Source: Candidatus Heimdallarchaeota archaeon
Lineage (GTDB): Archaea > Asgardarchaeota > Heimdallarchaeia > JABLTI01
Reading direction: 5' to 3'
Assembly: GCA_019894765.1 (NCBI GenBank)
Contig: JAGXNT010000054.1
Location: 120,678 to 184,677, forward strand
DNA: 64,000 bases
This document shows, one piece after another, positions 34,581-42,694 of the stretch. The translations under genes and the position numbers were made by a program. A model generated the notes under the pieces. The model did not search any database and was not told where the DNA came from. It worked only from the letters and a program-made list of their open reading frames with translations. Positions within the stretch are counted from its first letter, which is position 1; every line of letters starts with the position of its first letter.

Positions 34581-36158
34581 TTATTGCAAACCACGAGTAG
34601 CCCTTTCGAATGTTTTTTCAGGATTACTATAATATTCCCGAATGATTGTTGCGACATCCTGCCAATGTCTAATCTTTTTCTTGACCATCCAGCGAAGGAC
34701 AACTTTTCTTCTCTCAATCTCATCCCAACAATCCTGGTCTGACCAACCCAATTGATCTCTTATTCGTTCAACAATGTAAGATCGACCATAGAAAGTGAAA
34801 TTATCTTCTCTTGGATTCCATTTGAAGACAGGATTTGTAAGTAGCTCATTTGTTACTGGATCAACCCCAGCAATTTCTGTGACTGCGACTGTTCTTCTCA
34901 TGAATTTTCCACCAAGTCTTACTTTCGCTTGTACACATACGATGTCAAGAGATCGCAACAATGTTCTCGGAATATTCATTGGTTCTGATTCTAATCTATG
35001 AATGACAGATTCTACAGAGTCACCGTGTATAGTAGCTAATCCAAGGTGACCTGTTGCCATTGATTGGAACAGCATATATGCTTCTTCACCACGGATTTCA
35101 CCTACCAAGATAAAGTCAGGTCTTTGTCTTAGAGCTGCTTTGAGCAAATCAAACATAGAGATCTCTCCTCGTTTTCTACCATCCTTTTCGATCCCACCGA
35201 AACCCAATCTCGCGACAGATGGTATCCAATTTTCATGCGGAAGATTGACTTCTGCAGTATCTTCTATCGAGACGATTTTTGCATCTGGAAGAATGAACAT
35301 GGATATACAATTTAGTAAGGTTGTTTTCCCGGACGCGACTCCACCGGCAATCATAACTGAATGTCTGTTTTCGATAACAAACCAGTAAAATGCTCCAATA
35401 AGTGGGTCCATAGTATTGAGTAAAACGAGATCAGTAATTGTCATAGGATCAGATCGGAATTTACGAATGGTGAAAGTTGAACCTCTCTGAGTAACTTCTT
35501 TACCATAAGTAATATTGATACGACTTCCATCAGCTAGTGAAGCATCAACGATTGGATTTGCTACACTAATATGACGACCAGATCTCTGTGCTAGCTTAAT
35601 TACGAAAGAATCTAATTCCTCAGCATCATCAAAGGAAATATTTGAGGGAATTGATTCATGTTTCCTATGCCACACATAAAGAGGAACGCCAACACCATCA
35701 CAAGAAATATCTTCAATCATATGATCTTTTAGCATGGGTTCGATTTTTCCAAAGCCAAGTAAATCCCTTTGAACATAATAGAGAATTCTGTCAAAGGATT
35801 CCTCTTTCAATTTCAAATTGTAATCCTTTACAATATCAAAGACTTTTCTTCGGAGATATTCTGCGGCACGATCCTTTTCTTTCAGAAGAGAGAAATCAAC
35901 GTCTAATTCTTCTATGAGTATTTGCTTGATAATCTTGAATTTTTCCTCCTCCTTCTGCTCCAACGGAACTTCTACAACAATGTATTGGGTTCTGTTAGAT
36001 AGAGGATCTGTTTGAATCAAACAATAGCTAAAGGGAGGAATTAATGGATAAGTTTCCTCAAGAACTGGAGCTGATTCAATTGAGGAGACGGGTTTATACT
36101 TATCGTCTTCTGGAGGGAATTTTTCTGTCATTTTTTCTGCACACCTTACTATTACCAA
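34581..36158 (-). CDS. Type II/IV secretion system ATPase (FlaI/TadA/GspE family)
   Basis: The 525-residue ATPase powers pilus or secretion assembly. Walker A is GGVASGKTTLL, the Asp box is VSIEDTAEV, Walker B lies in DFILVGEIRGEEA, and the His box is TGHLGLATIHGDS. The N-terminal domain (about 60-200) is the usual FlaI-type cap. Its start overlaps the pilin-like gene stop by 7 nt, indicating coupling. It is probably the motor for the neighbouring platform protein and pilin-like subunit. Confidence 0.94.
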   Translation of the reverse strand: MVIVRCAEKMTEKFPPEDDKYKPVSSIESAPVLEETYPLIPPFSYCLIQTDPLSNRTQYIVVEVPLEQKEEEKFKIIKQILIEELDVDFSLLKEKDRAAEYLRRKVFDIVKDYNLKLKEESFDRILYYVQRDLLGFGKIEPMLKDHMIEDISCDGVGVPLYVWHRKHESIPSNISFDDAEELDSFVIKLAQRSGRHISVANPIVDASLADGSRINITYGKEVTQRGSTFTIRKFRSDPMTITDLVLLNTMDPLIGAFYWFVIENRHSVMIAGGVASGKTTLLNCISMFILPDAKIVSIEDTAEVNLPHENWIPSVARLGFGGIEKDGRKRGEISMFDLLKAALRQRPDFILVGEIRGEEAYMLFQSMATGHLGLATIHGDSVESVIHRLESEPMNIPRTLLRSLDIVCVQAKVRLGGKFMRRTVAVTEIAGVDPVTNELLTNPVFKWNPREDNFTFYGRSYIVERIRDQLGWSDQDCWDEIERRKVVLRWMVKKKIRHWQDVATIIREYYSNPEKTFERATRGLQ

Positions 36159-36643
36159 ATAACTATTTTAAATGAGTCGGTTCCTTCAGTTCTTTGAAAA
36201 CTGATGAAATGCTGAAGGACACCACTTGTGATTTGTGGTAAACCAGTACCTGCAACATTACTTAAAGTAACATTTCTCCACGGAATTGTGGTTTCAAATT
36301 GAATTGTACTGACATCTTGATCAGATGTATCGACTGCCTTAATGAAGAAATGTTTCGCACCTGGAAGAGCTATGAAAGTAACTTCATAAGAATGACCTGA
36401 CACATCATAAGGAAGTGACAGGGAACGATTAATCATAACTTGTGTTAACGGGTCCATACTTAAGCCGAGCTCTAACATATCCTTCAATTCACTTGCAATT
36501 GTAGTCGCAACTTCATTCAGTTCCACCTCAATGGTATTCTCTAGTGTACTTTGATTGATTGCATTGAAGGTGATAGTAACACCAGCAATAGTTAATACTC
36601 CTATTGCAATGACCGATATGTACATGACCCATTCTGAAGCCAT
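36152..36643 (-). CDS. Pilin-like secreted protein (archaeal type IV pilin/FlaF-FlaG-like)
   Basis: The 163-residue protein has an N-terminal hydrophobic helix (residues 6-28, WVMYISVIAIGVLTIAGV) with almost nothing before it. A polar stalk (LENTIEVELNEVATTI) and a beta-rich C-terminal domain follow. This is the layout of archaeal pilin-like or FlaF/FlaG-like proteins. A class III signal-peptide cleavage motif is not obvious. It is the first gene of the three-gene operon with the ATPase and platform protein, so it may be the stator or minor subunit; a major pilin may lie elsewhere. Confidence 0.75.
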   Translation of the reverse strand: MASEWVMYISVIAIGVLTIAGVTITFNAINQSTLENTIEVELNEVATTIASELKDMLELGLSMDPLTQVMINRSLSLPYDVSGHSYEVTFIALPGAKHFFIKAVDTSDQDVSTIQFETTIPWRNVTLSNVAGTGLPQITSGVLQHFISFQRTEGTDSFKIVIW

Positions 36644-36826
36644 TCTTTATCTCCTAAATGCGTTCATTTAGTTAATATTGTAATATCAACATCAGTTGAT
36701 AAATTTATTCTTTGTGAAATGCATAGTATATGCACTTCTGAACTTACTAGTTCATCATCAAAAAATCTTTTCATTCTAACAAATAAAGTTTTTTCCAATA
36801 AAGAAAGTAAAAAAAGAAAAGAAAAA

Positions 36827-36846
36827 TCAAACCAAAGAAGGTTTGA
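36827..36846 (-). terminator. Terminator after sucD
   Basis: TCAAACC (36827-36833) pairs with GGTTTGA (36840-36846) around a 6-nt loop. On the minus strand a TTTTTCTTTTC run follows. It lies 5 nt past the sucD stop. Confidence 0.65.
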
Positions 36847-36851
36847 CATCA

Positions 36852-37721
36852 TTATTTTAGTTTCTTTTTGAGAAGTTCAGGAACTTCACTAAGCAAACGA
36901 GCAACACCAACACCGGCCTCTTCTAAAACCTTAATCTTAGAAGCAGCTGTACCTTTCCCGCCAGAAACAATGGCTCCTGCGTGGCCCATTTTCTTACCTG
37001 GTGGTGCTTGTCTTCCTCCAATAAAAGCAACAACTGGCTTTGAAACATGTTTTTTGATATACTCTGCTGCATGTTCCTCTTCAGTTCCACCAATTTCACC
37101 AATTAGAACCATTGCTTTTGTATTGGGGTCTTTTTCGAATAACTCTAGTCCTTCTACGAAACCCATCCCATGACTTGGATCTCCACCTATACCTATACAG
37201 GTTGTTTGACCTAAACCACCATTTGTCATATTCCAAATGACTTCGTACGATAGAGTACCGCTTCGTGCGATGACACCAACATTGCCTGGTTTGAAAATAG
37301 AATTAGGCATAATACCTAACTTGCATCCATCTGTTGAGACTAATCCTGGAGTATTTGGTCCTAATATTGTAATTCCTTTTTCTTTTGCTTTGTTGACAGC
37401 TCTTGCTGCATCCCAAACTGGAACGTGTTCTGTTATTACAACTATAAGTGGGATGTTTGCATCAATGGCTTCATTCATTGCCCCACCGGTGAATTTTGCT
37501 GGAACAAAAATTACTGTTGCATCAATTTCATGTTTTTCTTGAGCTTCCTTTATAGTATTGTAAACGGGGACGCCATTGACTTCTTGTCCACCTCTTTTAG
37601 GTGTAACACCAGCAACAACATTGGTTCCAAAATCGATCATTGCTTTGGAATGGAATGTTCCTTGATTTCCAGTTATGCCTTGGACCAGAACTTTTGTATT
37701 TTTATCTACTAAAATTTTCAT
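36852..37721 (-). CDS. sucD: Succinyl-CoA synthetase (ADP/GDP-forming) alpha subunit
   Basis: The 289-residue alpha subunit has the CoA-binding Rossmann domain (LVQGITGNQGTFHSK), ILGPNTPG, and the active-site phosphohistidine segment GHAGAIVSGGKG near residue 247. With SucC it interconverts succinyl-CoA and succinate with nucleotide phosphorylation. GGTGG precedes the ATG, and it follows sucC by 15 nt. Confidence 0.96.
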   Translation of the reverse strand: MKILVDKNTKVLVQGITGNQGTFHSKAMIDFGTNVVAGVTPKRGGQEVNGVPVYNTIKEAQEKHEIDATVIFVPAKFTGGAMNEAIDANIPLIVVITEHVPVWDAARAVNKAKEKGITILGPNTPGLVSTDGCKLGIMPNSIFKPGNVGVIARSGTLSYEVIWNMTNGGLGQTTCIGIGGDPSHGMGFVEGLELFEKDPNTKAMVLIGEIGGTEEEHAAEYIKKHVSKPVVAFIGGRQAPPGKKMGHAGAIVSGGKGTAASKIKVLEEAGVGVARLLSEVPELLKKKLK

Positions 37722-37736
37722 TTTTCCACCCTACCA

Positions 37737-38891
37737 TTATTTTGATTTAGCAATCTCTACTGCTCTTTTCACAGCAGGTTCCATTTCAGTAAAAGCGTTC
37801 ATTCCCGCTTTATCAAGGATAGCCATGCCTTCTTTTTGTTTTGTTCCAACTAAACGAACCACAAAAGGCATTTTAAGTCCGAGCTTTTCTCGAACTTCGA
37901 CTAATGCATTTGCTACGTCATCACATCTGGTTATTCCACCAAAGATATTAACGAGTAAGACATCAATGGCTTCACCTTCTTCGCCTACTGCTTTGACTAT
38001 ACTCAGTGCATTTAATACTCTCTCAGTACTGGCTCCACCACCTACATCCAAAAAGTTAGCTGGACGACCACCAAATTCAGCGATAAGGTCAACAGTGCCC
38101 ATAACTAATCCTGCACCATTTCCAATGATACCTATATCACCATCTAATCGAACAAAAGCGACATCAAAACTAGCTGCTTTATCCTCGAGAGGATCGTCTG
38201 GAATTCTCTTCTTCATAAATTCTTGGTATAAAGCATTGCGATAGATTGCATTGTCATCAATGATCACTTTCGAATCAAGAGCAACAACCATTCCATCTTC
38301 AAGAATTGCCATAGGATTGATTTCCATTAATTGCAAATCTTTAGTATGCATTGCATCCCACATTTTAACTAAAATATCTGTGAGTTGCTTCAATTCATCT
38401 CCTTTGAATCCTAAGCTTTTTGCAAGTTCAGTAGCTTGTTTAGAGGTAAATTCAAAATCAATAGGATAACGCTCAGTTCGTACTTTATCGGGAGTTTCTT
38501 CTGCAACTGCCTCAATATCAATACCGCCTTCGGTACTCATTATGAAAATAATCTCTCGAGAATAAGTATCAAACATGGTGCTAATGTATAATTCATTGGC
38601 AATTTTTGCAGCTTTTTCGATCAAGACATTTTGAACTTTCATGTCTTTGATTGTTCCTGCTAGGATTTTAGGAGTAAGTTCTTTTAGCTCCTTCTGATCC
38701 TTCACTACTTTTATCAATCCTGCTTTTCCTCGTCCTCCATGAAGAATTTGTCCTTTGACAACAACAGGATAACCCAATTCATCTGCGACAGCAATTGCTT
38801 CCTTCAAGTTATACGCAACTTTGCCTGGGAGCAATGGAATGCCTGCTTCTTGGAAAACTTTCTTTCCTTCAAATTCAAGTAAAAGACCCAA
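37737..38891 (-). CDS. sucC: Succinyl-CoA synthetase beta subunit
   Basis: The 384-residue beta subunit has the ATP-grasp domain (VVKGQILHGGRGKAGLIK, MEINPMAILEDG), GNGAGLVMGTVDLI, and the C-terminal ligase-like domain with VNIFGGITRCDDVA. It starts with TTG 38891, preceded by AAGGAG. It is first in the sucCD operon. The upstream gap of about 200 nt contains GATATATGATATATC at 38933-38947, a palindrome that may overlap the promoter. Confidence 0.96.
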   Translation of the reverse strand: MGLLLEFEGKKVFQEAGIPLLPGKVAYNLKEAIAVADELGYPVVVKGQILHGGRGKAGLIKVVKDQKELKELTPKILAGTIKDMKVQNVLIEKAAKIANELYISTMFDTYSREIIFIMSTEGGIDIEAVAEETPDKVRTERYPIDFEFTSKQATELAKSLGFKGDELKQLTDILVKMWDAMHTKDLQLMEINPMAILEDGMVVALDSKVIIDDNAIYRNALYQEFMKKRIPDDPLEDKAASFDVAFVRLDGDIGIIGNGAGLVMGTVDLIAEFGGRPANFLDVGGGASTERVLNALSIVKAVGEEGEAIDVLLVNIFGGITRCDDVANALVEVREKLGLKMPFVVRLVGTKQKEGMAILDKAGMNAFTEMEPAVKRAVEIAKSK

Positions 38892-39087
38892 TTGACTAGG
38901 CTCCTTTCAAGTTTTTTTAAATAATTATTTCTGATATATGATATATCTTTGGGGAATTTTAATGAAATAAAAGCATTTTGAAAAGAATCACAAGTAATTT
39001 GAAAACAATCCTAATTGCCCTAAATATCTTTGATTTCATGCGAAAATTTTATACAATTGTAATTCTTCATTGAATTACGTGATTATT

Positions 39088-39786
39088 ATGAGTATGTGCG
39101 AAATTGATGAATACAAAACAATTTCCGAACTTCGAAAAAGAAGTGTGATTAGTAGAGATGGTCTCAAAATCGGGAGGATAATTAATGTTGTATTCGATGC
39201 TAATCATAGCCTGCATTCATTTGTTATTGGCGGTAGTAGATGGAAATAACTACGTGAGTTTCTTGGGATTATTGAGGATATAGATCCAGTTATTCCTGTA
39301 GATGCAATTAAAGAAGTAACTGAAAACTCAATTATTATTAACATCCCCAAAGACATACTAAAACACAAGCTAGAAGAAGATGTTATTCCAGAGGATGCTT
39401 TCACGTATAATGATCTCAAACGAATGAAAATTTTTGACAAAAATAAACAGAAATTTGGGAAAGTAGTCAATTTAGTTTTCTTACCATGTGGTGAACCAGC
39501 TTTAATTGTTGGTGGTACAGGTATGGAGGAATTTGCTGAAAACATCAAGTTTGAAGAGAATATTGACTTGTTGTTACCAATGGATTATATAGAGACTGTA
39601 GATCACCAGGGGATTAAGATAAAAGCTCAAGTGAGTGAACTGTCACTTACAAAAGACAATAAACCTATGGATAAGGAAACACAAAGAGCTTACTTGAATT
39701 CTCTCATTCGTAAAGGAGAAGCAAAAACACAATTATTAATGCGACCAAAACCAGAAGAATTCAACGATTTTGCGAGATTTCGCTAA
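39088..39786 (+). CDS. Two-domain PRC-barrel protein interrupted by in-frame UAA (copy 1)
   Basis: From ATG 39088 one frame encodes 53 residues, then TAA at 39247-39249, then continues open for 178 more codons. The second half (VVNLVFLPCGEPALIVGG, DYIETVDHQGIKI) and first half (GLKIGRIINVVFDANHSL) each look like a PRC-barrel. The stop falls inside the first barrel at ...GGSRWK-stop-LREFLGIIEDID, where the paralogue at 40826 reads through with WEEFREKLGIIDDID. An ATG at 39424 could start the second half alone but has no ribosome binding site. Readthrough, pseudogene or base error are all possible. Function unknown. Confidence 0.6.
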
Positions 39787-39797
39787 AATTCTATTTG

Positions 39798-39820
39798 GAA
39801 GAAGCATTTCTTGCTTCTTC
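39798..39820. terminator. Hairpin between PRC-barrel copy 1 and scpB
   Basis: GAAGAAGCA (39798-39806) pairs perfectly with TGCTTCTTC (39812-39820) around a 5-nt loop, followed by ATTTATTCTTTATT. It sits between two convergent genes. Confidence 0.65.
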
Positions 39821-39829
39821 ATTTATTCT

Positions 39830-40702
39830 TTATTCCCCTTCTTCTTCTTCAGATTCTACTTGAGTAATCTCTTCTTCGTCATCTTGAAAAGGGTCGGGTC
39901 CCTCTAAATCATCAAGCATTGAGGGAAATATTTCACGTGCAGAATCCTTATCGATAGAAACAGTAGATTCTATATCATCTATTTTTTCCTCATCAGTTTC
40001 ACCCTCAAGACCAATTCTTGCCATAAAACTATCAATGGATTGCGTATCTCTTTCCTCTACACGTTTCTCTTTAATAATGCGTTTCGTTCTCCATCCAAGT
40101 TGTCTTTTCAAAACACCTTGGTCTTGTGACAATCCAAAATAATCTGAAAACATAGGAGTAGTTCTTAATTCTAAAGTTTGCTTTACTCGGATAGCTTTTA
40201 CAAACCCATTCCTAATGAGATTTTTAACATGATTATAAGTTAGTTGACCTCTAACTGAAGCAACTGTTGATTGCAATATTGGTTGTTGATAAGCAATCAT
40301 AGCTAAGGTTCTCAATTCAGCTAATGTAAGAATAGGTTGCAGAGTTATTTCTTTCACGCTCTCTCCAATTTCAGCTCGAATTTGAAACACAAATTTTTTC
40401 CCAGGTAACTCGACAATTTCAAAACAACTAAAATGCTGTCTATATTTCTCTTGAAGGTCACGAATAATTGAACCAATTTCACTTTGGTCTAAACCTGTAA
40501 CTTGTGCTAATTCGGTAACTTGAACAGGTCGACCAGCTAAGTAAAGAGCTGCTTCTATAATTTGCTGATTCTTAATCTTAACCATCTGTTTTTCTTCGTC
40601 AGAGAAGGGAAATTGTTCGTCCATGAACTTAATTTGTAAGTCTCTTTTATTAAAGGTTCTATTATCGTGAGCAATATCTTTACTTGAAGAAAGAAAATCC
40701 AA
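39830..40702 (-). CDS. scpB: Segregation and condensation protein B
   Basis: ScpB is the winged-helix kleisin partner of SMC-ScpA complexes in chromosome condensation. Two winged-helix units are visible: IIEAALYLAGRPVQVTELAQ (about 49-68) and LRTLAMIAYQQPILQSTVA with VKNLIRNGFVKAI. An acidic tail of about 60 residues (DDEEEITQVESEEEEGE) follows. The first 26-40 residues are not conserved-looking, so Met27 or Met40 could be the real start. No scpA or smc is nearby. It sits between the two PRC-barrel paralogues. Confidence 0.88.
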   Translation of the reverse strand: MDFLSSSKDIAHDNRTFNKRDLQIKFMDEQFPFSDEEKQMVKIKNQQIIEAALYLAGRPVQVTELAQVTGLDQSEIGSIIRDLQEKYRQHFSCFEIVELPGKKFVFQIRAEIGESVKEITLQPILTLAELRTLAMIAYQQPILQSTVASVRGQLTYNHVKNLIRNGFVKAIRVKQTLELRTTPMFSDYFGLSQDQGVLKRQLGWRTKRIIKEKRVEERDTQSIDSFMARIGLEGETDEEKIDDIESTVSIDKDSAREIFPSMLDDLEGPDPFQDDEEEITQVESEEEEGE

Positions 40703-40825
40703 CTTCTTCCTTTTGGAAAATTAATTAGAATCTAAATAATTGAATCAAGAATTTCTTAGTTATTGATATGCAAAGTATAAGACTAACAAGCATACATGTA
40801 AAGTTTGAGATGAATTAAATTGGAT

Positions 40826-41500
40826 ATGTGTGAACTTAAAAGATTCGAAAACGTATCAGATATGAGAAAAAAAGTACTCGTCTGTGCTGATGGTGAAAAA
40901 ATCGGGCATATAAACGACATTATATTTGATAAAAATCTTAATATTAAATCATTCATTATTGCTGGTAGCTTCTGGGAAGAATTCAGAGAAAAATTAGGAA
41001 TCATTGATGATATTGATCCTATTGTTCCTGTTGATCATATTCTAGAAGTAACTGATAAAGAGATTACAATAGATTTACATAAAGATCAATTATAACACAA
41101 ATTTACTGAAGGTATCATTACCCCAGAAACTATTACATATAATGGTTTAAAACGAAAACAAGTTATGGATTACCATAATCATCCACTTGGTAAAATTTGC
41201 AATATGGTATTTCTCCCTTGTGGAGAAGCAGCATTCATTCTAAGCTGTCATAAAGAGACTAAAATGACTCCCAAAGGTTTTGGATCAAAATGGGATTTAC
41301 TTCTACCTGCAACAGATATTGAATCTGTCGATTTGAAAACAGTAAGAATTTCTGTAAAGGCTCAATCACTAGAAAAAACATTAAATGACCATTTACTTGA
41401 TAAAACAGCTGCAGACGATTATCTTAATTCCTTAACAAGGAAAAAAGAAGCCGAACAAAGATCACTACTTCGTTCAGTTTCCGGATATTTCATGAAGTGA
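40826..41500 (+). CDS. Two-domain PRC-barrel protein interrupted by in-frame UAA (copy 2)
   Basis: The frame from ATG 40826 (or TTG 40820) gives an intact first PRC-barrel (DGEKIGHINDIIFDKNLNI, GIIDDIDPIVPVDH). TAA follows at 41093-41095 after HKDQL, and the frame then stays open to 41500, covering a second PRC-barrel (LGKICNMVFLPCGEAAFIL). Copy 1 has a sense codon at this position (IPKDILKHKLEED). The stop lies at the boundary between domains, so a short one-domain product and a long readthrough product are both reasonable. ATG 41165 inside the second half lacks a ribosome binding site. Function unknown; PRC-barrels often act in RNA metabolism or assembly. Confidence 0.6.
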
Positions 41501-41515
41501 TTTAATATTTACATA

Positions 41516-41549
41516 GGTCACATTTGTCGATTACTTGGCAATTGTGACC
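41516..41549 (+). terminator. Long-loop hairpin after PRC-barrel copy 2
   Basis: GGTCACA (41516-41522) pairs with TGTGACC (41543-41549), loop 20 nt, followed by a pyrimidine-rich run (CTATTTCTTTTCTTTT). The 339-nt gene-free stretch 41501-41839 otherwise holds the box C/D RNA and the promoter of the next small gene. Confidence 0.4.
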
Positions 41550-41633
41550 AAACCTATTTCTTTTCTTTTAGAAAGATCGTTTAGTTTTTATTTTATGCAA
41601 AAATTTTTAGCAAGAGAAAGAAGATAATTCTCT

Positions 41634-41709
41634 AGGAGAATGAAGACGACGCCCCAGTCTGAGACGACTCCACGTCATATCATGATGAACATGCGACGAA
41701 CTGACTCCT
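41634..41709 (+). ncRNA. Box C/D guide sRNA, D' guide predicted to target 23S rRNA G2251
   Basis: Order of elements: terminal stem AGGAG (41634-41638), box C ATGAAGA (41640-41646), 12-nt guide, box D' CTGA (41659-41662), 19-nt spacer, box C' ATGATGA (41682-41688), 12-nt guide, box D CTGA (41701-41704), stem CTCCT (41705-41709). Both guides have the exact 12-nt archaeal length. The D' guide is complementary to ACTGGGGCG, the 23S P-loop. The nucleotide paired five bases upstream of D' is the second G, G2251 in E. coli numbering, a widely conserved 2'-O-methyl site. The D guide would pair with TTCGTCGCATGT, target unidentified. Box C has one deviation from RUGAUGA. Confidence 0.75.
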
Positions 41710-41774
41710 TTTACTCTCTATGTGGGAAAAATCCTTAGTATCCCACTAGTACTTTTTCTTTTCAATATCAATAA

Positions 41775-41785
41775 AAAATATATAA
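41775..41785 (+). promoter_or_regulatory. TATA box of the 51-residue membrane protein gene
   Basis: AAAATATATAAG-type sequence about 55-65 nt before the GTG start. Initiation near 41810 would leave a 30-nt leader containing GGTGA. Confidence 0.5.
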
Positions 41786-41839
41786 GATAATCTCAATAAG
41801 AATAATGTGTGAAAGAGACAGAACCATTTGGTGATAATT

Positions 41840-41995
41840 GTGAATGATGAACAAATTTCAAGAGAAAATCTGAAAGAAAATAAAAGAAATACAAAAAATA
41901 CTTGGATTTTAATAATTACACTATTAATTGCTTTAACAGCATTAATTTTAGCTATAATTAACTATTTATGGATAGGGAATATTCCTGGTGCATAA
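41840..41995 (+). CDS. Small single-pass membrane protein (51 aa)
   Basis: From GTG 41840 (GGTGA at 41830-41834 upstream) the frame encodes a charged 20-residue N-terminus rich in Asn/Lys/Glu. One long hydrophobic helix (WILIITLLIALTALILAI) and a short tail ending NIPGA follow. A TATA-like box lies at the right distance, supporting expression. The charge pattern suggests the N-terminus faces the cytoplasm. I recognise no family. The gap to the next gene (41996-42156) holds nothing I can name. Confidence 0.55.
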   Translation: MNDEQISRENLKENKRNTKNTWILIITLLIALTALILAIINYLWIGNIPGA

Positions 41996-42156
41996 ATTAA
42001 AAATATCAAAAGCTAGTAATAATAATAAATGGATTATTTAAACATAGTAACATAAACGCTCTGACTCCTACAATTTCTTTATTTTCACTAGAGAATTATA
42101 AACGACCCATAATACTAATATCTCAGAAATTGAACGGCTTAGTAGAGGTTTCTTAG

Positions 42157-42687
42157 TTGAATGAAAAAGATACAAATTATCAAGAAACGATTTTGAAAAG
42201 TAGAGTAGAACTAGATTATACAGAAATTAAAAATGAAATTATAACTACATTAACTGATAATAGGAATATATCTCTAGCAACATCTCTTAATGACAGAGTA
42301 ACAACACGTAATGTTCAATACATCAATGTAGATTTAGATATCTATTTTACTTCTTGGGGATTCAATAAGAAAATCAAACAAATAGAAGGGAACCCTAATG
42401 TTGGTTTACATCAAATGGGCATTCAAATTGAGGGTACAGCAGAAATTCTTAGATGGCCACTAGATGAAGAATCAAAAAAAGTTGAGGAGAAATTCGCAGC
42501 AAAATATCAGTGGTTTTCAAAACTCTCTGGGAAAAGAGATGCAGTATTAGTGAAAATTACCACAAAGAAATTAGTGAACTTCAAAACTATTGATGGAGCA
42601 TTTCATTTACAGAACATTGATTTAGATAAGAAGAAAGCATACCAAATGAGACTAACAGATAAAGAGCATCCAAATTATCCATATTAA
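42157..42687 (+). CDS. Pyridoxamine 5'-phosphate oxidase-like FMN-binding protein
   Basis: The 176-residue split-barrel flavin-binding protein shows NRNISLATSLNDRVTTRNV, DIYFTSWGFNKKIKQIEGNP and GIQIEGTAEI, the standard strand order of the PNPOx-like family. These proteins bind FMN, F420 or heme and reduce or oxidise small substrates; the substrate here is unknown. The start is TTG 42157, preceded by GAGGT at 42144-42148. An ATG four bases later is out of frame. It is convergent with the metallopeptidase-like gene, with 7 nt between the stops. Confidence 0.82.
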   Translation: MNEKDTNYQETILKSRVELDYTEIKNEIITTLTDNRNISLATSLNDRVTTRNVQYINVDLDIYFTSWGFNKKIKQIEGNPNVGLHQMGIQIEGTAEILRWPLDEESKKVEEKFAAKYQWFSKLSGKRDAVLVKITTKKLVNFKTIDGAFHLQNIDLDKKKAYQMRLTDKEHPNYPY

Positions 42688-42694
42688 AGAAATC

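Noticed and set aside
39424..39786. The second half of PRC-barrel copy 1 as an independent gene
   Set aside because: The preceding frame is open and homologous to the paralogue, and the internal ATG has no ribosome binding site. A separate gene is still possible but less likely.
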